Origin: Acidimicrobiaceae bacterium
Lineage (GTDB): Bacteria > Actinomycetota > Acidimicrobiia > Acidimicrobiales > Salinilacustritrichaceae
Length of the DNA: 5,685 bases
Direction of reading: 5' to 3'
Assembly: GCA_003476595.1 (NCBI GenBank)
Contig: DMTU01000285.1
Span: 1 to 5,685 of the forward strand
Part shown: positions 1 through 5,685 of the stretch, piece by piece
How the letters are laid out: the number at the start of each line of letters is the position of its first letter
How positions within the stretch are numbered: the first letter of the stretch is position 1
Made by a program: the position numbers and the translations under genes
The notes under the pieces: model-generated
Database searches by the model: none
Seen by the model: the letters and a program-made list of their open reading frames with translations, nothing else
Told to the model about the DNA's origin: nothing

Positions 1-194
1 GTCCCTACACGACCGTCGCCGGCCTCATCCTCGACCGCCTCGGACGGCTGCCGGACGGGCCAGGCGACCGGGTCCACCTGGCGGACTGGGTGCTCGAGGT
101 CGATACGGTGCACCGCCACGCCATCACCCAGGTGCGGGCCATCCCCCGGGGTCTCGAGGACGTGACCACCCACCCCTCTGAGGAGCACCCTTGA
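1..194 (+). CDS. CNNM/CorC-family membrane protein, C-terminal end only (5'-truncated by window edge)
   Basis: Reading from base 3, 63 codons stay open to the TGA at 192-194. The peptide begins PYTTVAGLILDRLGRLP and continues through a short Gly/Asp turn and a VHLADWVLEV strand to HAITQVRAIP. This is the typical second half of the CorC_HlyC (transporter-associated) domain that ends CNNM/CorC 'hemolysin family' proteins: a 'T.aGli...lGrlP..Gd.v' helix and turn, then a beta strand and a closing 'i..vr' strand. A short polar tail of about 15 residues (RGLEDVTTHPSEEHP) follows. The missing upstream part should carry the DUF21 membrane domain and CBS pair, but that is inferred from the family and from the two complete paralogues directly downstream. 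The stop overlaps the next start as TTGA, implying one operon. The family call is fairly sure; the full architecture is not visible. Confidence 0.85.
   Translation, partial: PYTTVAGLILDRLGRLPDGPGDRVHLADWVLEVDTVHRHAITQVRAIPRGLEDVTTHPSEEHP
180..185 (+). promoter_or_regulatory. Shine-Dalgarno site for the TTG-started CNNM/CorC gene
   Basis: GAGGAG lies five bases before the TTG at 191-193 and inside the last codons of the upstream gene. It supports the rare TTG start, which overlaps the upstream TGA. The next in-frame candidate, an ATG at 227, would remove the first half of the first membrane helix and lacks a comparable site. Confidence 0.6.
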
Positions 195-1483
195 GCGTCG
201 TCATCCCCCTGCTGCTCATCGCGGTGATGGTGTCGTTCAACGCGCTGTACGTCGCCGCCGAGTTCGCCACCGTCGGGTCCCGGCGCTCGCGCGTCCAGGA
301 GGATGCCGCCGGCGGTAGCGCTGCGGCCGGCCGGCTGCTCGAGATCCTCGAGGACCCGAAGCGCCTCGACAACTACGTGGCCGCCTGCCAGATCGGCATC
401 ACCCTGTCGAGCCTCGTGGCCGGCGCCTACGGCCAGGCTGCGCTCACGCCCCTGCTCGAGCCCGCCCTCGGCTCCGTCGGTGGCCGGGCGGTGGCGGTGC
501 TCATCGTGCTCGTCGGGGTGACCTCGGTGCAGGTGGTCCTCGGCGAGCTGCTGCCGAAGACGGCAGCCCTGCGCTACCCCGAGAAGCTGGCCATGCTCAC
601 GCTGCCCCCGATGGCGATCAGCCAGTGGCTCTTCCGGCCCCTCGTGGCGATCTTCAACGGGTCGGCCTTCCGCCTCATGAAGCTCTGGGGCCTCGCCGTG
701 GATCACTCCCACGCCCACGTGCACTCGCCCGAGGAGCTCGCCGGGCTGTACCGGGCCAGCGCCGAGGGTGGGCTCATCGACGCGTCGGAGCGGGACATGC
801 TGGCGGGGGTCCTCAACGTCGAGGACCGGTTGGTGCGCGAGATCATGACCCCGCGCCGCCGCCTCACCACCGTGCCGGCCACGCTGGGCGTCGACGACGC
901 CCTCGCCCGGCTGGCCGACAGCGCCCACACCCGCTTCCCGGTCACCGGCACCGACGACGACGTGATCGGGGTCGTGCACCTCCGCGACCTGTGGGTCGCG
1001 GCGCGCCAGGACGGCAGCCGCTCGGTCGGGGACCTGGCCCGGCCCGTGCCTGCGGTGGCCGAGGTGCTCACGGTCCCCGGCCTGTGGGACGAGCTCCGCG
1101 ACGAGGAGCAGCACTGCGCCCTGGTGGTCAACGAGTTCGGGTCCGTCGCCGGCCTCGTCACCATGGAGGACGCGATCGAGGAGATCTTCGGCGAGGTCCT
1201 CGACGAGTTCGACGTCGAGGAGGACCCGATCACCGTCGACCAGCGGCGGGTGTCGGTCCGGGGCGACGTGCTGGTCGAGGTGCTCGAGGACCGCTTCAGC
1301 ACGACCCTGTCCGAGGACGACGTCGACACGATCGGCGGTCTCGTGTGGCACGAGCTCGGCCGTCGTCCCCGGGAGGGTGACGAGGTGCCCGTCGGCCCCG
1401 ACGGTGTGGTCCTCCGGGTCGACCGGGTCGACGGCACGGCGGTCGCCCGCGCCAGCTTCGACCTCCCGGGCGGTGCGCCGTGA
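191..1483 (+). CDS. CNNM/CorC ('hemolysin') family CBS-domain membrane protein, probable Mg2+/Co2+ transporter
   Basis: This 430-residue protein has the full family layout. Residues 1 to about 190 form the DUF21/CNNM membrane domain. Its first helix ends in NALYVAAEFA, the second carries QIGITLSSL (67-75), and the third ends in the family's GE..PK signature (GELLPK, 118-123). A CBS pair follows at about 213-340, opening with REIMTPR (216-222) and including RFPV, VIGVVHLRDL and VVNEFGSVAGLVTMEDAIEE. An acidic GEVLDEFDVEED linker leads to a CorC_HlyC domain at about 350-426, with DTIGGLVWHELGRRPREGDEV as its core. Family members sit in the inner membrane and are linked to Mg2+/Co2+ transport, with the CBS pair binding adenine nucleotide; substrate and direction here are inferred. 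The length is usual for the family. The TTG start is chosen because of the GAGGAG site, the TTGA overlap and the intact first helix. An odd point is a His-rich stretch (DHSHAHVH, 171-178) between the membrane and CBS parts. It is probably co-translated with its neighbours. Confidence 0.93.
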   Translation: MSVVIPLLLIAVMVSFNALYVAAEFATVGSRRSRVQEDAAGGSAAAGRLLEILEDPKRLDNYVAACQIGITLSSLVAGAYGQAALTPLLEPALGSVGGRAVAVLIVLVGVTSVQVVLGELLPKTAALRYPEKLAMLTLPPMAISQWLFRPLVAIFNGSAFRLMKLWGLAVDHSHAHVHSPEELAGLYRASAEGGLIDASERDMLAGVLNVEDRLVREIMTPRRRLTTVPATLGVDDALARLADSAHTRFPVTGTDDDVIGVVHLRDLWVAARQDGSRSVGDLARPVPAVAEVLTVPGLWDELRDEEQHCALVVNEFGSVAGLVTMEDAIEEIFGEVLDEFDVEEDPITVDQRRVSVRGDVLVEVLEDRFSTTLSEDDVDTIGGLVWHELGRRPREGDEVPVGPDGVVLRVDRVDGTAVARASFDLPGGAP

Positions 1484-2778
1484 TCACGACCGTCGTGCTC
1501 CCCATCGTCGCCGTTCTCGTGCTGGTGCTGGTGAACGGCCTGTTCGTCGCCGCCGAGTTCGCGCTCGTCGGCGCGCGGCGCAGCCGCGTCCAGGCCATGG
1601 CCGACTCGGGCAGCACCGCTGCCCGCTGGCTGCTCGGCGTCTTCGACCGCCCCACCGGCAAGGACGGCTACATCGCCATCGCCCAGCTGGGCATCACCCT
1701 GGCCAGCATCGGTCTCGGCATGTACGGCGAGCCGGCCGTGGCCGGATGGCTGTACACGCCGCTGGAGGACGGCCTGGGCCTGTCCTACGGGGCGTCGCAC
1801 GCCGTCGGCTTCGCCATCGCCCTCAGCGCCATCACGTTCCTGCACGTCGTCTTCGGCGAGATGATCCCCAAGGCGCTGGCGCTGCAGGCGCCGGAGTCGG
1901 TGGTGCTCCGGGTCAACCCGGCCATGCGGGCCTTCGGGCTGGTCTTCCGTCCGATGGTGGCGGTCCTGAACGCCACGGCGCTCGGTCTGATGCGCCTGCT
2001 CCGCATCCCCGAGCCGGACAAGAGCACGGCGCTGTACACCAGCGCCGAGCTGGAGATCGTCACCGACGAGGCTGCCGACAGCGGCCAGCTCGGCGCCCTG
2101 CAGCGGGACCTGATCCGCAACATCTTCGACCTCGACGAGCGGCGCGCCGAGGAGCTCATGACCTCGCGCGGCCGCCTCGAGGTGCTCGACGTGACCGCGA
2201 CCGCCGAGGAGGTGGCCGCGCAGGTCGCGGCATCGCCACGCAGCCGATACCCGGTCATCGACGGCGACCTCGACCACGTCGTGGGCGTGCTCCACATCAA
2301 GGACTTCATCCGGGCGTCGGGCCGGTCCACCGTCGACCTCGGGGACCTGATCCGGCCGCTCCCGACGGTGGCGGCGACAGCGAGCGCCGAGCAGCTGCTC
2401 GAGCGGTTCAAGCGCACCCGCACCCACGCCTGCCTCGTCGTCGACGAGTTCGGCGGCACGCTCGGGGTCGTCACCCTCGACGACGTCATCGCCGAGGTCA
2501 TGGAGGAGGGCGACGCGTCGGGATCGTCCGCTGCCGTCCACCACGACGACGGCTCCGTGAGCCTCGACGGCGAGGTCACGCTGGCCGAGCTGCGGGACGA
2601 CCACGGCCTCACGTTCACCCACGACGAGGTGGCCACGCTGGCTGGCCTCGTGCTCGCCGCCCACGGCACGGTGCCCGTGCCGGGCACGGCGGTCGAGGTG
2701 CAGGGACACGAGCTGGTGGTGGAGGACGTGGTGGGCCACAAGCTGACACGGGTGCGCGTGCGGCCGTTGGACGACTGA
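1480..2778 (+). CDS. CNNM/CorC ('hemolysin') family CBS-domain membrane protein, second complete paralogue
   Basis: This 432-residue protein has the same domain order as its upstream neighbour. The membrane domain spans about 1-185, with a hydrophobic first helix ending NGLFVAAEFALVGARRSRVQ, a second helix with QLGITLAS (69-76) and the GE..PK signature GEMIPK (126-131). The CBS pair lies at about 222-345, with EELMTSR, SRYPVIDGD, VVGVLHIKDF and LVVDEFGGTLGVVTLDDV. A CorC_HlyC-like domain closes the protein (about 357-430). The likely role is an inner-membrane divalent-cation transporter gated by nucleotide binding, inferred from the family. The GTG start overlaps the previous stop as GTGA, with only a weak GGGCGG site (1468-1473), so translation probably depends on coupling. 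Compared with the upstream copy, the acidic GE(I/V)xDE(F/Y)D linker after CBS2 is replaced by AEVMEEGDASGSSAAVHHDD, and the His cluster before the CBS pair is absent. The copies are clearly diverged, so this is an old duplication, perhaps with different substrates or a hetero-oligomeric role. Confidence 0.93.
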   Translation: MITTVVLPIVAVLVLVLVNGLFVAAEFALVGARRSRVQAMADSGSTAARWLLGVFDRPTGKDGYIAIAQLGITLASIGLGMYGEPAVAGWLYTPLEDGLGLSYGASHAVGFAIALSAITFLHVVFGEMIPKALALQAPESVVLRVNPAMRAFGLVFRPMVAVLNATALGLMRLLRIPEPDKSTALYTSAELEIVTDEAADSGQLGALQRDLIRNIFDLDERRAEELMTSRGRLEVLDVTATAEEVAAQVAASPRSRYPVIDGDLDHVVGVLHIKDFIRASGRSTVDLGDLIRPLPTVAATASAEQLLERFKRTRTHACLVVDEFGGTLGVVTLDDVIAEVMEEGDASGSSAAVHHDDGSVSLDGEVTLAELRDDHGLTFTHDEVATLAGLVLAAHGTVPVPGTAVEVQGHELVVEDVVGHKLTRVRVRPLDD

Positions 2779-2815
2779 CCCCAGCCGGGAACCAGCGGCC
2801 CGCCACGGACGTCGG

Positions 2816-4891
2816 ATGGCCATGCGCACTCGACCCGTCCGCCGGGGGATCCGGACCGCCATCGTGCTCGCCGCCGTCGCCATGGCGGCCGGCGCCTGCA
2901 GCAGCGAGGGCGCATCGCCGCCGTCGAGCGGTGGGCAGACGTTCCAGGGCCTCCGCGGCGTCGCCCCGGTCGCCCTCCAGAGCGACCGGAGCTGCGGTGA
3001 GGTGCTGGAGGACTTCCAGTCGTTCGCTCCGGCCGTGCTGTCGGACCAGATGTTCGGCTTCGCCGAGGGTGGTGCGGCGACGACATCGGGCGTCGACGAC
3101 GCGACGGACATGGCGGTGGAGGACAGCGCCGAGCGGGTCGCGGCACCCGACGAGGCCGGGGCCCAGCTCGAGGCGGCCGACGGCTCCTCGTCGGACACCA
3201 ACACCCAGGAGGCCGGCATCGACGAGCCCGACGTCGTCGAGAACGACGGCGAGTTCGTCTACGTCGTGGACCACGGACCGGACCAGGCGCACCTGGTGAT
3301 CCTCGACGGGGCCACGGCCGAGGTGCTCAGCCGCACGCCGCTCGCCTCCTACGGCGCGCAGCTGCTCCTGCAGGGCGACCGGATGCTGGTCGTGACCAGC
3401 GGCGGCTACGGGTACCCGATGCCGATGCCGATCGAGGACGGCGCCGCCGTGTCCGGTCCGGCCCCTGACGAGGAGCCGATCCCGGTGGACCCGTTCCCCA
3501 TGCCGACCGAGCCGCCGACCTTCGCGGCCGGCACGGTCCTGCAGCTGCTCGACGTGACCGACCGCCGGGCCCCACAGGTGGTGCAGACCACCGAGATCGA
3601 GGGCCACCACGTGTCGACCCGCGTCGTCGACGGGGTCGCCCGCGTCGTGGTCAGCAGCTACCCCGACGCCCAGCCGCTGTTCGACGACGTCGCCGTGCGC
3701 ATGGGAGGCGGCGGGGACGCCGACTCGGGCCTGGCAGCGATGGAGGCCGGCGTCGCCGACATGACCATCGAGGACTGGCTGCCTGCCTTCCGCACCACGG
3801 TCGCCGACGAGGGCGACGTGGCGACCCGCACGTCGACCGAGGGCAGCCTGGTCGCGTGCGAGGACGTCTTCGTCCCCGAGGTGAACGCGGGCATCGCCCA
3901 GACCTCGGTCCTCCGGGTGGACTTCGCCGACGGCTTCGACCCGGCCGACACCACCACGGTGGTGGCCGAGGCCGGCACCGTCTACGCGTCGACGAGCACC
4001 CTCTACGTGGCGGCGAACACCTACGTCCCGCTGCAGGAGCAGGGCCGGGTCGTGGGCGAGGACTTCACCACCGCGCTGCACGCCTTCGACCTGCGCGGCG
4101 ACGGCCCGGCTGCCCACCTCGGTGCCGGTGCGATCCCCGGCCACCTCCTGAACCAGTACTCGCTGTCCGAGCACGACGGCTACCTCCGAGTCGCCACGAC
4201 CGAGGGCGCGCCGTGGGGCGGTGGCGAGGACAGCCAGTCCGGCGTCCGGGTGCTGCGGCTCGAGGGCGGCGCACTGGTCGAGGTCGGGGCCGTCACCGGC
4301 CTGGGGGTGACCGAGACGATCCAGTCGGTGCGCTTCATGGGGCCGGTCGGCTACGTGGTGACGTTCCGCCAGACCGACCCGCTCTACGTGATCGACCTCA
4401 GCGACCCCACGGCTCCGGCGGCGGTCGGGGAGCTGAAGATCCCCGGCTTCTCCTCCTACCTGCACCCGGTCGGCGAGGGCCGGCTGGTCGGCATCGGCCG
4501 CGACGCCGACCTCGAGGGCCGGGACCAGGGCCTGCTGGTCTCGCTCTTCGACGTCGCCGATCCGACGGCGCCGGCCCAGCTGCAGACGTGGATCCAGCGC
4601 GACGCGTGGTCCGTGGCCGGCGACGATCCCAAGGCGTTCCTGCACTGGTCGCCGGAGTCCGCCGTGGTCGTGCCGCTCGAGCGCTTCGGGGAGGGCACGC
4701 CCGAGAGCGGCATGGTCGTGCTCGACGTGGCCGACAGCGGCATCACCGAGCGGGCGCTCGTGACGGCCGAGGGCCGCTACCCCTCCCGGGCGCTGGTCGT
4801 GCAGGGACGGCTGTGGTCGCTGTTCGACGGCGGCGTGGTCGTGTCGGACTTCGCGAACCCGACAGATGGGGTATTCACCGGATTCCGCTAG
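2816..4891 (+). CDS. Secreted beta-propeller lipoprotein (Beta_propel/COG4880 family)
   Basis: The protein has 691 residues. The N-terminus has a basic stretch (RTRPVRRGIR), a hydrophobic core and the sequence AAGAC ending at Cys28, followed by SSEG. This reads as a lipoprotein signal, though Ala at the -3 position is a relaxed lipobox; a Tat-type reading of the RR pair is possible but weak. An Asp/Glu/Ser-rich linker (about 29-125) precedes TNTQEAGIDEPDVVENDG (128-145), the hallmark entry motif of the COG4880 family. Other family hallmarks are LNQYSLSEHDGYLRVATT (445-462), SVRFMGPVGYVVTFRQTDPL (504-523), IPGFSSYLHP (542-551) and SLFDVADPTAP (576-586). The fold should be an extracellular beta-propeller distantly related to WD40; its ligand is unknown. 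Cysteines other than Cys28 are Cys60 and Cys348, a possible disulfide. Residues 201-230 form a Pro/Met/Asp-rich insert. ATG at 2816 or at 2822 could be the start: a weak GGAC site (2807-2810) serves either, and the signal peptide is intact both ways. The gap of 37 bases from the transporter array allows co-transcription. Confidence 0.88.
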   Translation: MAMRTRPVRRGIRTAIVLAAVAMAAGACSSEGASPPSSGGQTFQGLRGVAPVALQSDRSCGEVLEDFQSFAPAVLSDQMFGFAEGGAATTSGVDDATDMAVEDSAERVAAPDEAGAQLEAADGSSSDTNTQEAGIDEPDVVENDGEFVYVVDHGPDQAHLVILDGATAEVLSRTPLASYGAQLLLQGDRMLVVTSGGYGYPMPMPIEDGAAVSGPAPDEEPIPVDPFPMPTEPPTFAAGTVLQLLDVTDRRAPQVVQTTEIEGHHVSTRVVDGVARVVVSSYPDAQPLFDDVAVRMGGGGDADSGLAAMEAGVADMTIEDWLPAFRTTVADEGDVATRTSTEGSLVACEDVFVPEVNAGIAQTSVLRVDFADGFDPADTTTVVAEAGTVYASTSTLYVAANTYVPLQEQGRVVGEDFTTALHAFDLRGDGPAAHLGAGAIPGHLLNQYSLSEHDGYLRVATTEGAPWGGGEDSQSGVRVLRLEGGALVEVGAVTGLGVTETIQSVRFMGPVGYVVTFRQTDPLYVIDLSDPTAPAAVGELKIPGFSSYLHPVGEGRLVGIGRDADLEGRDQGLLVSLFDVADPTAPAQLQTWIQRDAWSVAGDDPKAFLHWSPESAVVVPLERFGEGTPESGMVVLDVADSGITERALVTAEGRYPSRALVVQGRLWSLFDGGVVVSDFANPTDGVFTGFR

Positions 4892-4969
4892 TCGATCATC
4901 CGCCGCATCCGGCCGTTTCGAACCAGGGATGAAGTCCACTTAAACCCTGCTTCCCAGGAGGAACCCCTG
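4892..4969 (+). promoter_or_regulatory. Intergenic leader before the DUF4397 gene; possible weak promoter
   Basis: This 78-base gap is the longest non-coding stretch in the window and is less GC-rich around 4914-4945. A very tentative promoter reading is TTTCGA (4916-4921) and CTTAAA (4939-4944) with a 17-base spacer; both hexamers match sigma-70 consensus poorly. A six-base inverted repeat (CCGGAT at 4878-4883, ATCCGG at 4907-4912) spans the preceding stop codon but has a 23-base loop and no T run, so it is not a convincing terminator. The change to a strong ribosome-binding site and an A/T patch makes independent expression of the next gene plausible, not proven. Confidence 0.25.
4956..4961 (+). 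promoter_or_regulatory. Perfect Shine-Dalgarno site for the DUF4397 gene
   Basis: AGGAGG sits eight bases upstream of the ATG at 4970. It fixes the start of the DUF4397 protein and is much stronger than the sites before the third CNNM/CorC gene and the beta-propeller gene, suggesting efficient translation of this secreted protein. Confidence 0.85.
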
Positions 4970-5685
4970 ATGCGAACGTTCGTCACCCGGATCGCGGTGC
5001 TCGCTGCTGCTGCGCTGGTCGTGCTCGCCACGCCCAGCGCAGCGCAGGAGAGCGCTCGGATCCACCTGATCCACGGCATCCCCGACACACCGGTCGACGT
5101 CGTCGCCGGCGGTGAGGTCGTCTTCGCCGACTTCCAGTTCGGCGACACCCAGGACCTGTCCGGCCTCGCCGGTCAGACCCTCCCCGGCCTCACGGTGAAC
5201 GCGGCCGGCACCGACACCGTCGCCATCGACGCCGGTGACACGGCGCTGCCCGCGAGCGGCAACTACACGATCATCGCCCACCTCGACGCCGAGGGCACCC
5301 CGACGCTGGCCGTCTTCGAGAACGACACCAGCGCCATCGCCGCCGGCGAGGGTCGCGTGACCGTCCGCCACACGGCTGCCGCACCTGCGGTCGACGTGCT
5401 GGCCAACGGCGAGGCCGCCTTCACGAGCCTTTCCAACCCCAACGAGGCCTCCGCCGACCTGCCCGTCGGCACCATCAGCGCCTCGGTCGTGCCGGCCGGT
5501 GCCGCCGACCCCGTCGTGATCGGCCCCGCCGACCTCGGCATCACCGACGGCACCAGCCTCATCGTCTACGCCGTCGGCTCGCTCGACGCCGGCAGCCTGA
5601 CCGTGCTCACCGAGAGCATCGACGGCCTCGGCACCGCCCCGACGGCCGTGAACACCGGCAACAGCCCGGTGACCGACGATGCCGG
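4970..5685 (+). CDS. Secreted DUF4397-domain protein (3'-truncated by window edge)
   Basis: The frame opens with ATG after a perfect AGGAGG and stays open for 238 codons to the window end, with no stop seen. Residues 1-25 are a Sec signal peptide: MRTFVTR, an Ala/Leu/Val core, then TPSAA with likely cleavage after Ala25 before QES. The mature part starts with ARIHLIHGIPDTPVDVVAGG, the typical DUF4397 opening (a strand, H-x-x-P-D-x-P-V-D-V, then a Gly turn). Two copies of the unit are visible: residues 30-118, and 129-215 starting RVTVRHTAAAPAVDVLANG. Both end in a strand pair of the type 'Y-x-I/V' followed by L(A/T)V(F/L). The visible part has no cysteine. The tail (GLGTAPTAVNTGNSPVTDDA) looks like a low-complexity linker that might lead to a C-terminal membrane anchor or sorting signal beyond the window. 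DUF4397 has no established biochemical function; the protein is probably extracellular or wall-associated. The signal peptide and domain are well supported; anchoring is a guess. Confidence 0.9.
   Translation, partial: MRTFVTRIAVLAAAALVVLATPSAAQESARIHLIHGIPDTPVDVVAGGEVVFADFQFGDTQDLSGLAGQTLPGLTVNAAGTDTVAIDAGDTALPASGNYTIIAHLDAEGTPTLAVFENDTSAIAAGEGRVTVRHTAAAPAVDVLANGEAAFTSLSNPNEASADLPVGTISASVVPAGAADPVVIGPADLGITDGTSLIVYAVGSLDAGSLTVLTESIDGLGTAPTAVNTGNSPVTDDA

Noticed and set aside
1..194. Possibility that the first CorC_HlyC fragment is a decayed remnant
   Set aside because: The frame is intact to a proper stop that overlaps the next start, and it simply runs into the window edge, so truncation by the window is the plain explanation.
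703..3219. Very long open frame on the minus strand (over 800 codons) across the two complete CNNM/CorC genes
   Set aside because: It is a shadow of GC-rich coding on the plus strand. Its translation is low-complexity (runs of Ser, Arg, Ala, His, Asp) with no domain motifs, and it crosses several well-supported plus-strand genes.
1377..3299. 640-codon plus-strand frame overlapping the third CNNM/CorC gene and the lipoprotein start
   Set aside because: Its product is Arg/Pro/Ala/Gly-rich noise in an alternative frame of two genes with strong motif support.
4878..4912. Inverted repeat CCGGAT/ATCCGG as a rho-independent terminator after the lipoprotein gene
   Set aside because: The stem is only six bases, the loop is 23 bases and no T run follows.
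2615..4939. Long open frame on the minus strand across the beta-propeller gene
   Set aside because: The translation is rich in His, Arg, Gly, Asp and Val without recognisable motifs, as expected for the complement of a high-GC gene. The plus-strand frame has clear family signatures.
4900..4950. Minus-strand GGTTCGAA resembling a tRNA T-arm or integrase attachment site
   Set aside because: The flanking bases cannot form a five-pair T stem, there is no acceptor or anticodon arm, and no integrase or mobile-element gene is in view.
4973..4982. Perfect palindrome CGAACGTTCG just inside the DUF4397 gene, resembling an actinobacterial LexA/SOS box
   Set aside because: The SOS box has CGAAC and GTTCG separated by four bases; here the halves abut. 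It is also within the coding sequence, after the start codon.

Overview
The window is very GC-rich, with strong G/C preference at third codon positions, and is densely packed with genes that all read on the plus strand. Composition, four-base stop/start overlaps and gene content (tandem CNNM/CorC-type membrane proteins, a COG4880-type beta-propeller lipoprotein, a DUF4397 secreted protein) suggest an actinobacterium. A deep-branching lineage such as the Acidimicrobiia is a guess; no marker gene settles it.

Bases 1-2778 hold an array of three adjacent genes of one family, the 'hemolysin family'/CNNM-CorC proteins: DUF21 membrane domain, CBS pair, then CorC_HlyC domain. The first is cut by the window edge, leaving only its last 64 codons; the second (191-1483) and third (1480-2778) are complete. 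Each downstream start overlaps the upstream stop by four bases (TTGA, then GTGA), so the three are almost certainly co-transcribed and translationally coupled. By family knowledge they are inner-membrane divalent-cation (Mg2+/Co2+) transport or efflux proteins controlled by nucleotide binding in the CBS pair.

After a 37-base gap comes a 691-residue lipoprotein (2816-4891) with the conserved signatures of the secreted beta-propeller family (Beta_propel/COG4880). It may be read through from the array or have its own promoter; no strong signal decides this. A 78-base intergenic region follows, containing a small A/T-richer patch and a perfect Shine-Dalgarno sequence, and then a secreted DUF4397 protein (4970 onward), cut by the right edge after 238 codons and built from two internal repeats.

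The overall picture is a coupled cation-transporter array followed by two exported proteins of unknown function. I see no RNA genes, mobile elements, CRISPR arrays or phage signals, and no strong evidence of a wholly new system. The points most worth a second look are the triple paralogue array, the divergence between its members, and the inserts and cysteine pair of the beta-propeller lipoprotein.
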